DNA of 64,000 bases, taken from Microterricola gilva (GTDB taxonomy: Bacteria > Actinomycetota > Actinomycetes > Actinomycetales > Microbacteriaceae). The notes under the pieces are model-generated. The model was not told the DNA's origin and made no database searches. It worked only from the letters and a program-made list of their open reading frames with translations. The DNA is taken from the NCBI RefSeq assembly GCF_004217495.1, contig NZ_SHLC01000001.1, forward strand, positions 1,736,001 to 1,800,000, given 5' to 3'. Position numbers and translations under genes: made by a program. Position 1 is the stretch's first letter. Every line of letters starts with the position of its first letter. Shown piece after piece: positions 60,645 through 64,000 of the stretch.

Positions 60645-60673
60645 ATGATCATCGGGATTCGCGCGGTTGTCAA
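60645..60673 (-). promoter_or_regulatory. Promoter of the ABC importer operon
   Basis: On the minus strand, TTGACA (60673-60668) lies 17 bases before GATCAT (60650-60645), which matches TATAAT at four of six positions. Operator B begins one base downstream of the -10 box. Confidence 0.6.
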
Positions 60674-60793
60674 CCCACGGTTTCGCCGCACCACGCCGAG
60701 GCGCGACGAAGGGCTCCGCGGCGCACTCGAGAACGCGCAGGTGACTGCACCGCAGCGCTCACGTGCGTCGGGAGCTCGGTGGCCCCGATGGCC

Positions 60794-61942
60794 TCACGCG
60801 TACTCTGGCACGCCCGGCATGTCGTGCGTCGCGCAGTGGATGCCACCGCCACCGGACGCGATCGTGTCGATTCGAAGCGGCACGATCTCCCGATCGGGGA
60901 ACTGGTCCTGCAGAATCCCCTGGGCGCGATCGTCGGCGACCCTGTCGCCGAACTCCGGCACGAACACGGCACCGTTTGCGACGTAGAAGTTCACGTAGGA
61001 CGCCAGGAAGTCGTCTCCGCTGCCACGGATCTTCGAGAAGTCGGGCTGGGGCAGCTCGATGACCTCGATCGCGTTGCCCCTGGCATCCGTCGCCTGGGAG
61101 AGCACCGAGCGGGCCTGATCGCTCGAACGGGACCACACATCCGCGGGCGCCCCGGCTCCAGGAGTGTCGAGCAGCACCAGGCCGGGCGCGACGAAGCGCG
61201 CGAGCGAGTCGACGTGCGCATCGGTGATGTCTTCGTCGTACACCCCGTCGAACCAGATGACCTTGCGCATGCCGAGCAGGTCCATCAAGCGGAGCTCGAT
61301 CTCGTCTCGGGAGAGCCCAGGGTTGCGGTTCTCGTTGACGATTGAGCTCTCCGTGATCATCAGAGTTCCGAGCCCGTCTGTCTCGAGCGAGCCACCCTCG
61401 GCAACGAGCGATGCAGCCACGCGGGGAATCTCGAACTGCCTGAGGAGCGCCGCGGCGACGGCGCCGTCATTCGCGTGCTCCTGCTTTCCGCCCCAACCGT
61501 TGAAATTGAAATCGATGCCCTCGCGGCCCCCTGCGCCCTCGACGAAGACCGGCACGGTGTCGCGAGCCCAGAGGTCGTCGACGGGCACCGTGACGACCTC
61601 GACGCTCGATCCGCACTCGTATGCGGCATCCTCTTCGTCACCCGGGGAAGCAAGCAGCACGACGGGCTCGAACTCTGCGACAGCACGCGCCAAGCTCGAG
61701 ATGTCGTCTCGCACATACGGGAGATCCTCGCCCCAGACCAGAGCGGTCGGCCATGACATCACCGTGAGTGCGTGGCTGTCCCACTCCGCTCCGAGTCGTC
61801 GCGGCATCCCCGCCTCACCTGGCGCAGGCGACGGTTGCGGACGGGACGCACCCGAAGCGGCGCATCCCGAGACCCCGAGGCCGAGTAGCCCGATGCCCGC
61901 GACGGTGAGCGCACCCCTGCGGGAGATCAGAAAATCAGCCAT
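60794..61942 (-). CDS. Agmatine deiminase family protein, predicted exported lipoprotein
   Basis: 382 residues from ATG 61942 (GAGGAG ribosome site). The N-terminus has a twin-arginine-like SRRGALTVAGIG followed by a lipobox VSGC, so the protein is probably exported, perhaps folded through Tat, and anchored by Cys27. Catalytic features of the deiminase family are kept: VDDLWARDTVPVF, FNFNGWGGKQ, the His-Asp in DAHVDSLARFVAPG, and Cys370 in GGGGIHCATHDMP. An extracytoplasmic guanidine deiminase acting before import is the likely role. Operator C lies 17 bases upstream. Confidence 0.9.
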   Translation of the reverse strand: MADFLISRRGALTVAGIGLLGLGVSGCAASGASRPQPSPAPGEAGMPRRLGAEWDSHALTVMSWPTALVWGEDLPYVRDDISSLARAVAEFEPVVLLASPGDEEDAAYECGSSVEVVTVPVDDLWARDTVPVFVEGAGGREGIDFNFNGWGGKQEHANDGAVAAALLRQFEIPRVAASLVAEGGSLETDGLGTLMITESSIVNENRNPGLSRDEIELRLMDLLGMRKVIWFDGVYDEDITDAHVDSLARFVAPGLVLLDTPGAGAPADVWSRSSDQARSVLSQATDARGNAIEVIELPQPDFSKIRGSGDDFLASYVNFYVANGAVFVPEFGDRVADDRAQGILQDQFPDREIVPLRIDTIASGGGGIHCATHDMPGVPEYA

Positions 61943-61958
61943 GTTGAGACTCCTCGTG

Positions 61959-61975
61959 ATTGGATGACATCCAAT
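61959..61975. promoter_or_regulatory. Operator C at the exported deiminase promoter
   Basis: Perfect inverted repeat ATTGGAT-GAC-ATCCAAT. It overlaps the end of a TATATT -10 box (minus strand, 61978-61973) and the likely transcript start. Confidence 0.8.
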
Positions 61976-62038
61976 ATACGCGATCCTCCCCGCCCGACCC
62001 GATGCCCCGCCCAACGCGAGCCTTCGTCGCAGGACACG

Positions 62039-62608
62039 TCAAGCCGTGGCTCGCGTTGGCCGGTACCGAAGGGCGACCGCCCCAGACCGGAACTCCTTCC
62101 GTTCCACGAGCTCGAGCTCGATGCGCTCGCGCAGACCGGCGAGCAACGTCGGCCCGTGTCCGGCAAGGACCGGCTGCACCAGGAACTCGTACTCGTCGAT
62201 CAGTCCCAGATCCGCCAACGCCAGGGGAAGCGTCACGCCACCGACCCACAGACCCTCGCCAGACTCCTGCTTGAGCTGCCGAACCGCTGGCCCCAGGTCG
62301 CCTCGCAGCAGCTCGGCGTTCCAATCGACCCCGCTCAGCGTGCTCGACACGACATACTTCTTCGCCCGGTCGATCGACTCGGCAAACGGCATCTGCCACT
62401 GGTCAACCCAGTCCGGCCACGTGCCCGTGGCTGGCTTCCGCCACGCCGACTCCATCATCTCGTAGGTCACCCGGCCGAAGATCAGGGCATCGGCTCGCTC
62501 CATCTCAGCGGCCCAGTAACGCATCGACTCCTTGTCTGGCGGGAGCCCCGCCTCGTGATGACAGCAGCCGTCGAGCGTGACGTTGATCGAGTATCGAAGT
62601 GCTCTCAT
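62039..62608 (-). CDS. Dihydrofolate-reductase-fold protein (RibD C-terminal type)
   Basis: 189 residues from ATG 62608. The start MRALRYSINVTLDG, then ADALIFGRVTYEMMESAW, KKYVVSST and LWVGGVTLPLALADLGLIDE match the RibD_C/DHFR-like family of NADPH-dependent reductases widespread in actinobacteria, mostly of unknown substrate. It lies beyond operator C and is not part of the deiminase unit (96-base gap with the operator between). Confidence 0.9.
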   Translation of the reverse strand: MRALRYSINVTLDGCCHHEAGLPPDKESMRYWAAEMERADALIFGRVTYEMMESAWRKPATGTWPDWVDQWQMPFAESIDRAKKYVVSSTLSGVDWNAELLRGDLGPAVRQLKQESGEGLWVGGVTLPLALADLGLIDEYEFLVQPVLAGHGPTLLAGLRERIELELVERKEFRSGAVALRYRPTRATA

Positions 62609-62772
62609 CCCGTTGCTCTCCCTTGATGCGCGCCCCACGTTCACCAGACCGGACGCAAATGTCGGCGCCACTCCCCCCGGCGCCCCGATCGCGCCCACTC
62701 TACGCCGGCTTGGGCAGCGGCACAGCGGCCGAATGGATACCGACTCCGCTTCGGACCCGCTAGCATCCAGGC

Positions 62773-63069
62773 ATGGAGACGGCGCGCAGGCCAGCGAGGA
62801 ACGTCTGGCGCGGGCGAGCCCTCTCCGGGGCATCGGCCGCGTTAGCCGTAGCCGCCGCACTGGTCTATGTCGGCGGCACATCGCTCCCGGCCGCTGTGGT
62901 GCTCGGCGGTACAGCAGCGCTCATTGTCGGCTCCACGATCCTCGGACTGATTTCGCTTTTCGGTGGAGAATCCTGGCTCGCAATCACGCTGACGCCGGCG
63001 GTGCTCATCTTCGATGCGCTGGCGATCTTCATTGTCTTGCTGATCTACGGCTCGATGATTTTCGGGTAA
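62773..63069 (+). CDS. Small three-helix membrane protein
   Basis: 98 residues from ATG 62773. A basic start (METARRPARNVWRGR) precedes hydrophobic helices at about residues 17-35, 38-62 and 68-95. No family recognised. It is divergent from the DHFR-family gene (164 bases between starts) and convergent with the oxidoreductase that follows. Confidence 0.6.
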   Translation: METARRPARNVWRGRALSGASAALAVAAALVYVGGTSLPAAVVLGGTAALIVGSTILGLISLFGGESWLAITLTPAVLIFDALAIFIVLLIYGSMIFG

Positions 63070-63106
63070 CTTTTCACGTCGCTATCGGCCACGACCGGGG
63101 TTTCAC

Positions 63107-64000
63107 TCACGGTGTGACGACCACCTTCCCGCGTGCGCGACCCTCGCCGACAGTAGCGAGTGCCAGGGGGACCTCGTCGAGAGGGAAGGTGTGGTCGATG
63201 TGGATACGGAGGTCGCCAGCGATGCAACGCTCGGCGGCGGGCGCGAAGTATTTCGGCCCCTGCCTCACAAGGAGGACCCCCAGCCGGCGCCCGGTCAGCA
63301 GGCCAAGCCCAGCCCCGACCGTGACGACCCCCAGCAGCGTTCGTACGGTTCCGCCAACGCAGAGATAGCGGCCACCGCGGGCCAGCGCTCGCCAGTACGG
63401 GAACACCGATCGGCGCGCGACGAGATCGAGTACGAGGTCGTACCGCCCGAGCCGGGTGAAGTCCTCGCGGCGATAGTCGACTACGTCGTCGGCGCCGAGC
63501 TCCCGCATGAAGTCGAGCTTGCCCGCGTTGTCGACGCCGGTAACGTGAGCCCCGGAAAGCCTGGCCAGCTGGATCGCGAACGAGCCCGCTCCGCCGCCCG
63601 CTCCGTTGATCAGCACGCGCTGCCCGCGTCCTGCGCGTGCGGTTCCCTGAAGCGCGATCGAGCCTGCCTGAGGCAGCGTCGAGGCTTCGGCGAACGTCAG
63701 CTCCTCAGGCTTGTGTGCGAGCGCCGCTTCAGGCGCCACCGCGTACTCGGCAAAACCGCCCATGAGGCCCAGATTGTCGCCGTACACCTCGTCGCCCAGG
63801 CGGAAACGGGTAACGCCGGAGCCGACGGCCGCGACGCGCCCGGCGATGTCGGAGCCCAGTATCCGGCGCGTCGGGGCGCGCAGCCCCCCGATTCGTGCGT
63901 ACCCCGGAGTTCCGGTCAGTCCCTCCCAGTCCGAGAGGTTGACGGATGTCGCGGCGACCTCAACGAGCACCTGATTCGCGCCCGGGGACGGCACCGGAAT
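63107..64000 (-). CDS. MDR-family quinone oxidoreductase, N-terminus outside the window
   Basis: 298 residues visible; the frame is open to the window edge (beginning IPVPSPGANQVLVEV), so about 20-30 N-terminal residues are missing. GroES-like domain (NLSDWEGLTG, RILGSDIAGRVAAVGSGV) and Rossmann loop VLINGAGGGAGSFAIQLAR identify a zinc-free NADPH:quinone reductase type. It is a distant paralogue of the dehydrogenase at 42936. Confidence 0.92.
   Translation of the reverse strand: MPVPSPGANQVLVEVAATSVNLSDWEGLTGTPGYARIGGLRAPTRRILGSDIAGRVAAVGSGVTRFRLGDEVYGDNLGLMGGFAEYAVAPEAALAHKPEELTFAEASTLPQAGSIALQGTARAGRGQRVLINGAGGGAGSFAIQLARLSGAHVTGVDNAGKLDFMRELGADDVVDYRREDFTRLGRYDLVLDLVARRSVFPYWRALARGGRYLCVGGTVRTLLGVVTVGAGLGLLTGRRLGVLLVRQGPKYFAPAAERCIAGDLRIHIDHTFPLDEVPLALATVGEGRARGKVVVTP

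Noticed and set aside
61964-62626. 220-codon plus-strand frame over the DHFR-family gene
   Set aside because: No protein features; the minus-strand frame matches the RibD_C family throughout.
1-64000. CRISPR arrays, prophage or rRNA genes
   Set aside because: No regularly spaced direct repeats with spacers, no phage structural genes and no rRNA sequence seen.

Overview
The window is high-GC DNA with actinobacterial gene order and families: homodimeric AceE next to a PucR-type FasR and a fabD-fabH-acpP-fabF-DUF3145 block, a DUF222-HNH protein, an AhpE-type peroxiredoxin and ThrE exporters. Many short overlaps (ATGA, GTGA, TGATG) join genes into operons. The frequent in-frame octamer CGGATGCC/GGCATCCG and the dispersed GGTTTCGACAAGCTCAACCAACGG-like repeat fit Micrococcales, most likely Microbacteriaceae. 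This placement is inference; no rRNA or marker search was possible.

Layout. 1-8 kb: an AbgT-MFS transporter pair, an HNH protein beside repeat-rich intergenic DNA, a GyrI-like protein, small membrane proteins and tRNA-Val(UAC). 8-17 kb: conserved core with peroxiredoxin, pyruvate dehydrogenase E1, FasR-like activator, type II fatty acid synthesis genes and DUF3145. 17-24 kb: secreted metallophosphoesterase with PKD domain, PadR and TetR regulators, an SDR with a clear operator, a family-A DNA polymerase with a degenerate exonuclease half, and a PrmC-like methyltransferase. 24-31 kb: amino acid and peptide handling (APC permease, M20 and M24 peptidases, ThrE exporter, class II amidotransferase). 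31-36 kb: nucleotidyltransferase, amine oxidase, a RimK ligase fused to a TrkA-C domain and its divergent RimB-like protease, a lipoprotein. 36-40 kb: an operon of an HSP90-family protein, a TPR-YbjN protein and an SDR, with a 22-codon leader ORF coupled to the HSP90 start. 40-46 kb: two-component system, DUF2306 protein, a dehydrogenase whose 3' end is duplicated around a foreign PD-(D/E)XK nuclease gene. 46-51 kb: glutathione peroxidase, second ThrE, GNAT, zinc-ribbon mini-protein and an MFS exporter with a hairpin over its ribosome binding site. 51-62 kb: a catabolic island with amidase, two agmatine-deiminase-family enzymes (one predicted exported and lipid-anchored), a TetR regulator and a complete oligopeptide-type ABC importer. 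62-64 kb: DHFR-family protein, small membrane protein and a partial quinone oxidoreductase.

The two strongest leads are (a) the nuclease element at about 43.8-46.0 kb, flanked by a duplicated dehydrogenase 3' end, and (b) the island at 51.6-62.0 kb, where the motif TTGGAT-N3-ATCCAA occurs at the promoter of each of three transcription units, defining a local TetR regulon for an amidine or peptide substrate not yet known. The HSP90/TPR-YbjN operon and the RimK-TrkA_C/RimB pair come next.
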